63,910 nucleotides of DNA from Paracamarosporium sp. OC-R06-R3 (lineage: Eukaryota; Ascomycota; Dothideomycetes; Pleosporales; Didymosphaeriaceae), in NCBI GenBank assembly GCA_019828545.1, contig JACVRA010000499.1, forward strand, positions 1 through 63,910, in the 5' to 3' direction. The number at the start of each line of letters is the position of its first letter. The stretch's first letter is position 1. The position numbers and the translations under genes were made by a program. Positions 10,823 through 26,335 of this stretch are shown piece by piece. Under the pieces are notes generated by a model. It saw only the letters and a list, made by a program, of their open reading frames with translations, made no database searches and was not told the DNA's origin.

Positions 10823-12737
10823 TCAAACCTTTGACTCACCCACCTCGTCGCCTACCTCAAGCACATGCCCACTATCGTCCACAATGACCTGGACCTTTGC
10901 AATCGACGCCTTCGCAGGGTTAGGCGCCTCAAAGATCACCTTGAGCTCCTCTAGCGTCTTTCCCGCTGTCTCAACAAAGAAGCTGTGCTCGTCAGTCTCT
11001 GTTTACCTTGCTCCAGCTCCCACTCTAAACTAAAGCATAACAACAAAAAGCACACTTACAAATAGATAACCACCATCTCGATGACGATCCACACAATGTA
11101 CACGATGTACAACTTCCATTTGATCTTCTCGATGCCGACGCTAATGCCGAAGGTATTCACAACGAGAGCAACATTGATAAAGAGAAAGTTTATGCCCGAG
11201 CCTTTGGCGCGCATGCGGTTCTCGAAACACTCGACGGCGTAGAGAGTCTGCAGCGGTGTCCAGCCCCAGGCAAAGAAGATGCCGAAGAGGTATATGGAGA
11301 CAATGGTACCGTAGGCGAGATTGTTCGTCTCCTTCGCCGTCGCCGTGAAAGCCGTAAGGAGGATATAACTTATCAGGGCTCCGAGGAGGCCGTAGAGCAG
11401 CATGGTGCGGCGGCCTAGCCGATCGAGTAGTGTCGCACCGTACATGGCGGCTAGCATGCTGAAGATGGGGTTGATCGCATTGATGATCAATTGTTTGTTG
11501 ACCGAGGTGATGCCCGCGTTTTTAATCATCGCGGGCATGAAGTAACTCACCACGTTGTTGCCGCTCCCTGGACCCATCGTCGTCAGTCTATCCATCCTCC
11601 AATACACAAAGCCGTATCAGTACTCACACTGTCCGAAGAACGACATGCATATCACCAAGAACAGCCTGTACCTCGCCGCCCGCGTGTTAAACAGCTCGCG
11701 CAGATCCCACCACGGATTATCGTTCCTGAACCGCGCAAAGTCCTCGGTGATCTCGCGCAGCTGGAGCTGCACCACTGGCGAATTGGGATCACCGTCGCCG
11801 TGGTACTTCGCCATTATCGCAATGGCTTCCTCGCGGCGGTCCTTACTCAACAGCCAGCGCGGCGTCTCCGGGAAAAACATTACCAGCATGGCTACAATCC
11901 CGGGGAGGATGCACTGGACAACCGTAGGAAGCCGCCATGCCCACGACGATTCCGGCATATGCAGGTTGGTACCGTACTACGCACGTCAGTCAGCACCTAC
12001 CCTCACACGCAACAACCTCAGGCCAAACAAGACAAAGAAAAGGCAAACACACAGTAGTCCACCCCGCAAGAATATTCCCGAGCCACCAAAAGTTATTGTA
12101 CGACCCCGCCATGGCCCCGCGATACTTTGGATGCGCCAGCTCCACCGCATACGCTGGCGCAACCGCACTCGCGACACTAGCCCCCAAGCCGAGCACAAAC
12201 CTGCCCCCTATAAACTGCCCCATGCCGTTCGCCGTAGCCTGAATCGCCGTCCCAACGAGCACCGTCACACATCCTACAAATATCGCAAACCGCCGCCCCC
12301 ACCCGTCGGCCAGCAGCCCGCAGAACGGAAACGCCGCGATCTGCCCCAGGTTGTAGCTGATGAAGACTATGCCTGTGGAAGACCCCGCGCCGGAGAGGTG
12401 GAAAGTCGACTGGTAGGAGGACATGGCGTTGATGGACCCCATTAGTGAGGAGTCGAAGCCGTTCAGTGTGGATACGAGGTAGGATATGGACATGATGAGG
12501 GAGAGTTGTAGCATGGGCTTTGAGAGGAGGGAGGGGGTTTGCGCTTTTAGGGCGGCGGCTGAGGGGTGTTAGATTGAGCATTGGATTGGGGTGTGGGTGG
12601 GAGATGGAATGGTGAGAAGGGAACGTACCTAGGGCTACCGACGCAGCGTTTGTCTCTGTGACATGCGTGTGGGATTTTTGCTCCGCGCTGAAGTGCGCGT
12701 GCTCGGAGGCATGCATCTCAGGCTTTTGTTCTGCCAT
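10823..12737 (-). CDS. MFS sugar transporter, lactose-permease (LAC12)-like
   Basis: 543-aa major facilitator superfamily sugar/proton symporter. Five exons: 12629-12737, 12053-12558, 11628-11976, 11060-11567, 10823-10982. Introns are 70, 76, 60 and 77 nt, with CTAAC or CTGAC branch sites. Sugar-porter signatures are present: [14 protein letters not shown] after TM1, [13 protein letters not shown] between TM2 and TM3, [16 protein letters not shown] in TM4, [48 protein letters not shown], and [12 protein letters not shown] after TM10. The stretch [19 protein letters not shown], spanning intron 2, is typical of the LAC12/lactose-permease subgroup. About 12 TM segments, cytosolic N- and C-tails. 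Substrate could be lactose, another beta-galactoside or a different disaccharide. A GH2 beta-galactosidase lies 8 kb downstream in this window, but the two are not adjacent. Confidence 0.92.
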
Positions 12738-14211
12738 CGCGCGTCGAGGTTCTGCTTCTCACGCACAACACAATCGCCAATCTTTCCAGGTCGCGCGCGA
12801 ACCGAGTTGTATCTTCACACCCCAGATACAAGTAACTCCGCACAATGCGAAGCGTCGTGGCGTATCCTTGCGTCCCTCCATGTTCAAAGGCCCGCTTCGC
12901 ACCTTATATACGCTCCCTCCTTTGCGGAAGGTGACACATGATGGATCGTCTATGCCGCACGGGGGAGCTGCATGGGCGTGCGGGGAAGCCAGCGCTTTGA
13001 TTCGAAGGCCCCGGCGTGCTGGTACCAAATAGGTTGTGCGCCGACAATGCGTCGGCGTGCCAAGGCGATGGGTCCGAGGTTGAGTTGCACGTTGGTGAAC
13101 ATTGGGTAAATATCGCGATGCGGGGGTTGGTTTGTGTGGAGATGTTGCGGTGGGTGGGCGGGCTGGTAGAGGGTTGCGGGGGGTCTGCGGTGCAGGTGTA
13201 GGATGTGGCACGGCGGGATGAGGAGTGCGCGCACTGGGCGGTGGGTTGTAACGAAGGTGTGGAATTGGAGGGAGTCCAGGCATGCTATATTGTTCCCAGG
13301 CACCAGTCCAGACGAACTGTTTTTGTTCTTTTTCTTTTTGACTACCGGCTTTTTGTACCGATTTTCTAGGTGGATGACTTTTGTTGGACTTATGTACTCA
13401 AGTCCTGTGCCCTGTGGTATTGTCAAACAAATCTTGGGTCTCCGGTTGCATGTATGGCAGCGCTGCGGGCTCAATGTAGTTGCGAAGTTTACGAGGTGGT
13501 ATGAGGAGTTTTGTGTGGTTATCAAACTAAGTGTGGAGTGTGGAGTTTCGTCGATCAAAGGCTGTGACAAGATATGGGGGAAGATTCACAGACGACAGGG
13601 CAAGACCTTATGCATATCGATGGTTTTGATTGAACGATGGGACAGAGCCCTGTTAGAGTGTCCTGGAAATTGTAAAAAGAAAGTGTTGGGACGTCTCGAA
13701 AATCGAGTCCAGGTCGCTAAGCCCCACTCGTGGATTTGCGCGGTGGGCCGTATTGGTTGAGAACAGGAGTACGATGGGAGGCGAAAGATTTGGTAGAAAT
13801 GCTGATGACAGTGGGTTAGTCTGGAATAGACTGGTCGACCAGCGCAATGTCGCGGAGCTACCAGAAGCACGAGCATGGGATGTATGGGGGTAATGCAAAA
13901 TTTTTGAAGATTGGTGTACTTGATATTAGTTGGAAGACTCAACCGCTTGCACACATGTCAACTCCGTGTCGAGAGAAGGCGGGACGTATCCTATTCTGAG
14001 AAGGGTTAAGCGGGCAGCGGGAATCATCACAGAACATCCAGCGCTGCGCGTATTGGTGACGCTGGGCTTATTCATTGATGTCTACATCGCCTTAGATGCC
14101 CGTTTCAGCTCGTCAAACTGAAAACCGTCGATATAGTGCTGCAGACGCTTACGCAGCCTCTTAGTGACGATTTAACCGTTGAAGCCAAGTGTCAGACGTA
14201 GAGTGTAGGAT
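12738..14211. other. Intergenic, promoter side of sugar transporter
   Basis: 1.5 kb between two minus-strand genes. Long frames at 13203-13760 (plus) and 12950-13570 (minus) overlap each other and read as random sequence with poly-Phe/Lys runs from homopolymer tracts. I reject both. No repeat or RNA gene seen. Confidence 0.5.
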
Positions 14212-15592
14212 CTAGATGTCCACGAACGCCTTCACATTGCTCTCGAAGATTCCCTTCATCTCGTTCTTACTGAGGAAATCCGCACTATTGATAAGGGCAT
14301 TGAGACGCTCTCCAGTCACGTTCTGTGTCTCACCGCTATACGGAAAGTCCTATAAAACCAAGCTTGTCATTACTGCTGTGGCGATATGCTACGAGGAGAC
14401 AACTCACGGTGCCATAGATGAGTTGTGACGTAGGAATGTCATACCCGAATAGTCCCTGCACAGCATGTAGAAACGTCGGTCCAGCCGTGTCATAAAATGC
14501 TCTGCTCAAGTTTATCAACGAGCTCCTACCTCCATCGGGGATTATCACGTACCTCGTGTGGAATACCTGAGCATAATTTTGCCACGACTCAGTGAACCCA
14601 TATACAGGACTCTCGAAATATCTATCCGCCACGCTGGCGAATGCACCAGCACAGTGCGCGAATCCGAACCTCAAATTACTATACTTGAGCATGGTATGTG
14701 CAGCCGTCATATTCATGATGTTTCTCGCAGTGTCGAACAAGAAGTCAAAAGGTGCAAAAACGAAGCCATATGAAGGGTACGCCGGGATTAGTGTTCCGTT
14801 GACTTCCTGCATCGGGATCGTAGGATGATAGAAGATACCTGTGCTTTTGGTATTCAAATACTTATAAAAAGGCTCAAAGGCCTTCGATCCATGGTACTGC
14901 CCCTCATGCGAGCTGAGCAGACCGATGCCGCTAGCATTGAGTTTGTCAAGTGCGTATTTTGCTTCCACAATGCTCTCATCGATATATGGGAGAGGTATGT
15001 TGGCGAGGAAGGAGAACCTCTTCGGATATGTTTCGGCAAGGGCAAACATGTATTCGTTCGTTAATCGGGCCACGGCCGCGTTCTCTGCCGCATTGCCAGG
15101 TGGGAACATGTTTGCGCCTGGCGTGGATATTGAGACGACGCTTCGGGCGATGCCGTTAGTGGCCATGTAGGCTAGGTGATCTTGGAGACTCCAGGCAGGT
15201 GCTCGGTTCGAGGGCAGGTTGGCATTGAACAGGGTTTTGTAGAATGACGGAATTACATGAGCTGTAATATCTTGTCAGCATATACCCTGCTGGATTCTGT
15301 TCAAAACGTACAGTGGGTATCGATCTTCGTAGCTTTTGAGAAGTTCGGGAGTGGCAGTACATCCTGGCGTATACTTCCGATTTCGGCAATCGCTGCAGTT
15401 GTCCAGTTGAACTGTACAAGATTAATGCCATCTAAGCCTCTTTAGTCACGATGTCCTAAACTAGGCCAGGGACGAACCATTTTTTGCATTCTCAATGATT
15501 CTGTCAAGGGCGATGGTGCTGTTATTTGATGCATCGACAGCGCCCAATACTAGCAACGAAAGGAGGGCACGAGCGAAAGTGGAGAGCAGCAT
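14212..15592 (-). CDS. Secreted amidohydrolase/decarboxylase (ACMSD-like, Amidohydro_2)
   Basis: 391-aa metal-dependent hydrolase or decarboxylase of the amidohydrolase-2 family (relatives: ACMSD, gamma-resorcylate and 6-methylsalicylate decarboxylases). Exons: 15478-15592, 15312-15431, 14553-15261, 14408-14501, 14212-14349. Introns are 46, 50, 51 and 58 nt. Intron 2 lies inside the metal-binding motif, giving KIDTHSHVIPSFYKTLF with the HxH pair; the last exon opens with DFPYSGE, whose Asp is the usual fourth metal ligand. FGFAHCAGAFASVADRY supplies the conserved His region. Residues 1-20 (MLLSTFARALLSLLVLGAVD) form a signal peptide, so the enzyme is probably secreted, which is unusual for this mostly cytosolic family. 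Intron 3 is 51 nt and lacks an in-frame stop, so retention would add 17 residues. Substrate unknown, possibly an aromatic acid. Confidence 0.9.
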
Positions 15593-16053
15593 TTTGGAAT
15601 AGCCTGATGTGTAAGGTAGGGCGTAACGCAAGCGAGGGAGCAATCGCTATCTATGTTGCACATGCGGATCCCCACAATAGTTCCGACTCATGTTACACTG
15701 CCCAACACGGGGAGCCCAACAATAGACTTATCCACTAGGTAGGGAATCAATGTCTGCCAGGCTACGTCTTATTTGCTTTTCATAATAACTTCACATGGTT
15801 TTAGCGTCTGATTGTACTAACTGATTTCTTTCCGCCTCTACGGTACTTTTCAACTTGTACACACTAACAACGTCTTCACCTCTGAATCCTGCAGATACTA
15901 AGATGATAGTACTAGATTAGGATAGAGCATTGGTACGGCGGTATAATGTAGCGTCTTGCCACTGGTATTGGTTGTAAGAATTATTGGTTGATTACCCGAA
16001 ATGTTTGTTTACACCACTACCAAATATGAAGCATGGGTACAGAGAACTTCATT
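15593..16053. other. Short intergenic stretch
   Basis: 461 bp between the amidohydrolase start and the stop of the zinc-finger gene, both on the minus strand. It should hold the amidohydrolase promoter and the zinc-finger 3' end. No other structure seen. Confidence 0.5.
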
Positions 16054-18492
16054 TCACATACTCTCATCCATTCTTTCTGGCAATGCTGATATTCTTTGAC
16101 GCTGGCGTCGATGTCCTGCCTGTAACGCTGCGAGTAGCTCTGGATCGTCCTTATTTTTCTCGGGGTGGTGGACGCGCACATGCCTGGCATTCAAGTTAGT
16201 GACTGCTCCTACATTATATCTGGTGACTATGGCAATACTGACCTCTGAAGATTGTCTGGTCGAGGAAAGCGGCGTTCATCAGGGCAAAATGGACAAAGAT
16301 AACCTGCATGAACCAACCTATGTCCAGTCATCTGTTGTTTCCGCTTGAAGCCTTTCCCACCTTCAGCTCGAGAACATCCAGAAACTGGACAGTAAAAAGG
16401 GCGCGATTGAAAATGGACGTTCATGTGAGAGCTTGGTCTGTCAATGGATCTGCATACTCGTACAAACATGCTACTTACTTCAAAAGGTACCGGGTCTGAA
16501 AGGGCAAAGCAGTGCAACCAGGATGATCACATTTGAATCTGCCTAATCCCTTGTATTGTAATGCTCGTGAGACTGACTCATTCCTTGTGGAATATGAAGG
16601 CTCGCCCCTTGTGGAATATGATGGCTCGCCAGCCAAAGAAGAAGTTGGTGATTCACTTCTCCTAGGTGAATATGGCTCGCTTGTTCTCGAAGAAGGTGGT
16701 GATGTGCTGCGTGTGACGGATAGAGACGCTTCAGCTCTTGGATGTAGCGGTTGTGCATTGAGTGTAGCTTGGGACCTGACCTAGAATATTATTAGTCAAA
16801 GTCCACATATATGGACTGGGTCACTTACACTAGAATCATAATGCTGCCTTCTCCGTGCCTCGGCGGCATTTGCAGCTTCTTGAAGATGTAACTCAAGGCC
16901 GGCGATCCGGTTAGTTTCTTGCTCTCTTCGATTGTTTTCCTCTTGGTCCTGACGTGAACGACTCGCATAGTCACTGCCAGAATCTAAAGACGGGTCAGCA
17001 TCAAGTCTCAGAGCTATAGCTCTGATGTACCGTTACAGAGACCGGAAAAGTTTACTGACTTGAAAGCGACTCATTTTCACGTTGCAGTCCTAGCTTGTTT
17101 TTCACCCAACCTTTTGCTCTGTCATAGGCTCCGAGATGGCGAATAGCGTTGAGGCCTAGAGGCCCCGTTACGTTAGCGATGTAATGCGGGGATCTCTGAT
17201 TCTCGGTGTACACTTGGAGTTCTTCCAGTGAATCCTCTCCGATCAGGACATCCGGTACCAAGTGTTCAAGTAGGAAAAACTCGACTGTGATTGTGACTCT
17301 GGCAGAGGCGTCTTCATCAATGATCTCGAGCTTACACAGCACAGTACCCACTGTTATGGCAATACTGCCGTCTGCGAATTGTACAATCTCTTCTCGGTGC
17401 TGAATACTCAAGTTGCGTTTCGATGCGAAGCGGGCGGACATAAGATCGATTTCGGACCCAGAGTCTGGTACCGTCAAGGCGGCTTCATCGTTTATTCGAC
17501 AAAGCAATTGTTTCCTTGGCCGTCCAATCGATAGAACTTGTAACGCTTGGGTTGGTGGACGAGGGACTCTAACAAGTCTGTCTCGATTCTCGGTAAGTGT
17601 CTTGGTTTCTTCTAGGAACGTTATGCCCATTATCAGCGGCATTGCAAGCTTCAGAAGAACGTGGAAGACACACGTGATAGTTTTAGTCGGATCGCAAGCT
17701 CCAGAACCGAACGAACATTGTACTAAGATTTGACCAATCGCTTTGACTAGTTGTCCATTGGCTAAAAGAAATTCTTTCTGTTCAAAATCTGGGTTGCAAA
17801 ACACATGGCCAAGTGACTGGGCCAATTCTTGCGACATAATGTTTGCTTCAGAGCCAGTATCGGGAAGAGCCAATACTGTTGCGGGGCCTCGAGAAAAATT
17901 GAAGGTCAGAGGAAGACCTAGACGTGTTTTGAACTTTCTATGGCTGTTCTGTGTTTTTCGGAATACTAATCTCATTGATATGGGTTTCTGGTACGTGGAA
18001 ATGGCCTTGCTTGTTGGTAGTATGGTAGCAGGCTCGGGAGATAATGTATTCATCTCCTGTATCAATTGATAATCAGGCCATACCGATGAATATGACGTGG
18101 GAGAACTCGAAAGTGCTGGCCGATCAGCGTTGGACTGGTCCACCAATGCGGAAATTAAGTTCTTCAAGGCCACTTCTTCCTCCCTCTCTTGAGTAGATCC
18201 AAACGTCTCTGGCAGCCAATCTTGCCGATTGATGTCTTTCTGTCTTTCTGTAATAGTTTCCGGTCTCCACAAACTAAGCGGCACCGTCTTAACGTTCGAC
18301 TCTTGCGAAGGCGCTCTGTATAGGATTAGTCGATGACTCTGGGAGTCTCTGAACACCTGATACATGTCAGTCATCTTACCTTCGGCTTCCATGGGGATTC
18401 GACACATTATTGTCTTGGTCAATGTCCTCTGAACAACCTTCCGATCTCATCGGGTCGCTCTGCATCCATGGTACCCAGATTTGTGAAGCCAT
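16054..18492 (-). CDS. Two retropepsin-like domains + coiled coil + three C2H2 zinc fingers
   Basis: Predicted 714-aa protein in six exons: 18380-18492, 17060-18315, 16829-16983, 16479-16780, 16243-16431, 16054-16183. Introns are 64, 76, 48, 47 and 59 nt, all GT-AG and in phase. The start at 18492 reads MASQIWVPWMQSD; ATG at 18465 is an in-frame alternative. Residues about 173-290 contain LPDTGSEANIMS and MPLIMGITFL; residues about 304-405 contain VPDSGSEIDLMS and VPDVLIGEDSLEEL. Both have the Asp-Thr/Ser-Gly active-site motif and the hydrophobic-hydrophobic-Gly strand of retropepsin-like aspartic proteases. A charged coiled coil (about 457-507) and a Ser/Pro linker with a duplicated GEPSYSTR follow. 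Three C2H2 fingers at about 591-614, 622-650 and 655-678 (FKCDHPGC, FYCPVSGC, YLCPFCPDERRFPR) end the protein. I recall each half in other fungal proteins. Protease activity and DNA binding are untested. It is divergent from the DUF6594 gene. Confidence 0.8.
16583..16630. repeat. Two 24-nt tandem units in zinc-finger gene linker
   Basis: Units 16583-16606 and 16607-16630 are identical except for one base (GAAGG versus GATGG context). They encode the duplicated GEPSYSTR unit of the Ser/Pro linker and preserve the frame, so linker length may vary between strains. Confidence 0.85.
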
Positions 18493-18736
18493 GTATCTCG
18501 GCAAAGATAACAGAGGCAAGGACTATCTATATAATATCGTCTGCTGAGTCTGTCTGTCACGAAGTCTAAAAAAAGGGTGGATAAGAGACCCAAGTAAGAC
18601 TGTGTAAGTCATATGGTGTATCTCAACATGGCACTAGGCTCACCGGTTTGAGGGGTCGTAACCTTCATGCGAGCCCCACTGCGCCTCACTTCAACCAGCG
18701 CTTCGCATACGATCTGTCAACCACCGTCAACCACAA
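18493..18736. promoter_or_regulatory. Divergent 244-bp promoter between zinc-finger and DUF6594 genes
   Basis: The two start codons face away from each other across only 244 bp, so the genes must share regulatory DNA. A TATATAG-like stretch lies about 30 bp upstream of the minus-strand start, near 18526-18532. Co-regulation is inference. Confidence 0.5.
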
Positions 18737-19730
18737 ATGATGTCGGCAAAGCATAAGGATCTAGAGGCTCGACAGAATTTCCTTCCAGGCTTTCCATCGC
18801 TTGCAGCTTTCATCGCAAGCGATCCCGATAGAACTACGTTCCTGTATAATCGCTTCGACGAATTGTCGGCACGTAATCTTTTATATCTTCAGAGCGAATT
18901 AGCAGAGCTGATGCTCAAGCAAAGGAGGTTCGATGAGGAAGACAAGATCAGCGACATGGATTCTAAACAGTGCGCAAGAAATTATGCGGCATTTGAGGAA
19001 GTCGCATCGGAAGGGAGTAATGAAAAGCAGAAAGAACGTATGGTGTTAGTGTTACGCATCAGAGTGGTATTGAAGGAATATCAAGAAGCGTTGGTGCTGG
19101 CAAGCACTTTAGCAGCTCTTCCATCTCCTAGTAAATCAACTATGCAGGCTTTTCGAACCGAATTTTATAATGAGTGGCCAGACAAGACCAGGAGCTTCCC
19201 GACTCTAGGAGGCGGTAGTGCCGGCCTATACGACAATGCGTCTGAGCTTGTAGCACTCAAGAAACAGCCAAATGAAGACCGTCTCTCGAGAATAGCCCAT
19301 GAGCATCTAGGGTTCATGTTTCCAGTGTGTAAAACTTGCGTCCCTCGGCCTTTTCTATCGCAACTGATGATATCGCAGGATCGTTCCCGTTCACATGCCG
19401 GCATAGCTTATGCTTCAGAGAGAGCAATCAGCATATTCGTAATTTGGTTTAGCACCCTTTTAGCTGCAATATTACTGATAGGGGCTATTGTCTTGTTATA
19501 CAACGTACGCTCTCCAAAATGGAGACTGATATGGGTTGCAATATTCACCAGTCTATTTGCGGGGAGTGTTGGACTTCTTACCAACGCTCGTAGAGCTGAA
19601 TTGTTTGGTTCCACTGCAGCGTGAGCACTCCATGGCCTCGAGACTTGAATTTTGACGTATTGACAATAACAGTTATGCCGCTGTGTTGGTGGTCTTTGTC
19701 AGCGGAAATTTAGGAGGAACACCTGGATAA
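18737..19730 (+). CDS. DUF6594 membrane protein
   Basis: 313 aa, two exons: 18737-19620 and 19673-19730, with a 52-nt intron (GTGAGC...AACAG). Reading through the donor would stop the protein at STAA; splicing continues it as STAAYAAVLVVFVSGNLGG, which restores the third hydrophobic segment seen in this family. The N-terminal GFPSLAAFIASDPDRTTFLYNRF and SARNLLYLQSELAEL are the usual DUF6594 opening. The middle is charged and helical. The C-terminus has three TM segments (ISIFVIWFSTLLAAILLIGA, LIWVAIFTSLFAGSVGLL, AAVLVVFVSG) separated by the conserved TNARRAE. DUF6594 proteins are common and expanded in ascomycetes; their function is unknown. The neighbour across the divergent promoter is the retropepsin/zinc-finger gene. 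Confidence 0.9.
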
Positions 19731-24087
<4,357 letters not shown>

Positions 24088-25366
24088 GTTAGGTCGTTGG
24101 GATGAAATGAGATGGCATGCCATGGTGGTATTGCATGTACGGCGGGTGGTTGGGTTGGTGTTTGAGGTCGGAAGCTCGCACTTGACCGCAGCGATAAAAT
24201 TGTTCTACATCCCGCGTGTTGTTACGTTTAGCATAGCATAGTGTCTGTGCATCCCGTACAGGAAGAAAAGCTAGCTATAGCTGGCGTACGTATGAATGCC
24301 CATAAATATCTCGTGACAAAATGGTTAGTCTAAACGTGCTCCTTGGCCCTGGGACAACACAGTGTATGTGTGCATTATCTTTGCTTTACATTATTCGAAG
24401 CGCGCTGCCATCCAATGCGAGACAAATCATGGCCTCTGCGAATTAGGTAGTAACGTCATGCTCATACACAAAACGACACTGACCGATCGATCTGCGACAG
24501 AAAAAAATGGTGGCGTAGACACAAAGAGTGTGAATATTGAATAAATATAGCACAAATGTGCTGCTTTAGAGATGCTTCGCATTGAAGTCTCTCTGAAGTA
24601 AGCGATTCTGTCATCTCCCTAAGTTTGTCACAAGTTCGCGAAAAATGACTAGCAGTTCAAGACTTGTCAGCTTACTTCTTGGTGGACAACTTTATATATC
24701 CATATACAGTGTGCTTGAGGCGGGTGTGGAGCACGTAAACTGGCTTATGTGTGGCGGTGCGAGATGGAGGGCGCTGCATGCACCCCTGCTATATTATTGT
24801 ATATATATTACGCCTGAACTCCCCCTTTCGTGAGAAACTCGTAAACATCGTGGTGGTAGGTGACTAGGCCTTGTTTGACTCCACCTGCCATAGTCATTGC
24901 ATCAGATGTAGCGTGGATGGATAGCCAATGGAAAGAAGAAGCGAATTGGCGTCCTGGGATCTGGGGCTGCATGAGTGTCGCTTTATTATACGTGCGTTGT
25001 AGGTGATAAAAGTGCGCCACATAAGCATACCAGGCGCGTGCATTCACGGAATGCATGGATTATGTCGGGTCCAATACATGCGGCGCAGATACACTTACCA
25101 GTCCCGGTAAATGCAGCGGCGGATGACTGTTAGAGAGATGCAAAAAGTGGGGTAATTTCCAATCATGATTAACTTGCCGAGGAACCGCAGTTTTCGGGGT
25201 CAAGCAATACCCCATCAGCGATTCCGTGAAGTAAGCACCGACCATGTATGTATAAGATATCAAGCGCAAGTCTCGGTATATGCCCCTTCATTCTTAGGTC
25301 AGAACGATCGTTATAAGCTTTGTGCCCTCATTTACCGGATACAGCCATTTGAAAAGCACAAAGGTC
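24088..25366. other. Intergenic, no gene seen
   Basis: 1.3 kb between two plus-strand genes. It is AT-richer than its neighbours, with only short unsupported frames. I see no terminal repeats, tRNA-like fold or long hairpin. Confidence 0.5.
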
Positions 25367-26335
25367 ATGGCCGGTAATGCGAAAGCGAGCATTGAACTGG
25401 TGTTCGGTGGAGGAACTGTTAGGGGCCCTACTCAGTTCGGCGACAGCTCGGTCCTCAAAAACACACTCGATTTGCTGAGCCAGGAAGGCGTCAAGCGCAT
25501 TGATACGGCACATCTATATGGAGACAGCGAGGAACTACTTGGGAAAGCCAATGCTGGTCAACGATTCACCATCGATACCAAGATCAAGGGAGGTTTCGAA
25601 CCTGGTTCCGCGAAAAAAGAGCTCGTGATCAAAGGCGCAGACCTGTCGCTGGAAAGACTTCACATCGGCAAGCTGGGTATTCTTTACATTCACGCGCCCG
25701 ACCGCGATGTTCCCATCGCCGAAACCTTGGATGGCATCAACGAGGTCTTTCAAGCGGGTAAATTCGATCGTTTTGGCCTTTCCAACTACAAAGCGGAAGA
25801 CGTTGAAAGCATCTTCAACCTATGCAAGGAGAAAGGATACCCATTGCCTACCGTTTATCAAGGTAACTACTCTGCTGTTGCGCGCAAGCTTGAGAAAACC
25901 CTTCTGCCTACGCTTCGAAAACTCGGCATCTCATTTTACGTCTATTCACCGATGGCGGGTGGGTTTTTATCAAAGACCAGGGAGGACATTGAGAAAGGTG
26001 CTGGAAGATTCAGCGAATCCGCTCGCGGGGGTAATATGTACACCAAGATGTACAAAAAACCAGCATACTTGGAGATACTGAGCGACTGGGAGGATATCAC
26101 AAAATCAGCCGGTTGCAGCCATGCAGAGCTTGCGTATCGTTGGGTTGCGTACAATTCTCAGTTGAGTGCTGAATATGGAGACGGGCTCTTGATTGGAGCT
26201 TCTGGGATCGATCAAGTGCGACAAACACTGGCAAATCTGAAGAAAGGACCACTGGAACCGGGAATCGCGGCTCGTATCGACAAGTTGTGGGACAAGCTCG
26301 AGCATGAAGCCCCGACGGATAATTTTCATCTCTAG
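25367..26335 (+). CDS. Aldo-keto reductase (AKR7/aflatoxin-aldehyde-reductase-like)
   Basis: 322-aa NADPH-dependent reductase of aldehydes and ketones, single exon, cytosolic. The start at 25367 has context AAGGTCATGGCC. The (beta/alpha)8 barrel signature residues are visible: Asp46 and Tyr51 in RIDTAHLYG, Lys in TKIKGG (about 72-74), His109 in LGILYIHAPDRDVP. FDRFGLSNYKAEDVE is the strand-5/6 hallmark, and YSPMAGGFLSKT plus LLIGASGIDQVRQTL belong to the C-terminal cofactor-binding region. The overall match is to the AKR7 group (yeast and fungal aflatoxin aldehyde reductases). The physiological substrate cannot be predicted. No biosynthetic cluster surrounds it, so a detoxification role is a guess. 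Confidence 0.93.
   Translation: MAGNAKASIELVFGGGTVRGPTQFGDSSVLKNTLDLLSQEGVKRIDTAHLYGDSEELLGKANAGQRFTIDTKIKGGFEPGSAKKELVIKGADLSLERLHIGKLGILYIHAPDRDVPIAETLDGINEVFQAGKFDRFGLSNYKAEDVESIFNLCKEKGYPLPTVYQGNYSAVARKLEKTLLPTLRKLGISFYVYSPMAGGFLSKTREDIEKGAGRFSESARGGNMYTKMYKKPAYLEILSDWEDITKSAGCSHAELAYRWVAYNSQLSAEYGDGLLIGASGIDQVRQTLANLKKGPLEPGIAARIDKLWDKLEHEAPTDNFHL

Noticed and set aside
12950..13760. Overlapping 206- and 185-codon frames on opposite strands
   Set aside because: Homopolymer-driven poly-Lys/Phe stretches and no start context, domain or splice signal.
18423..18477. Strong-context ATG (ACCATGGATG) in the zinc-finger gene leader
   Set aside because: Its frame stops after 16 codons, while the ATG at 18492 runs in frame into the splice-supported gene; kept only as a possible leaky-scanning oddity.
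16054..18492. Intact retrotransposon
   Set aside because: Only protease-like domains are present; no reverse transcriptase, integrase, LTRs or gag-like knuckle flank it.
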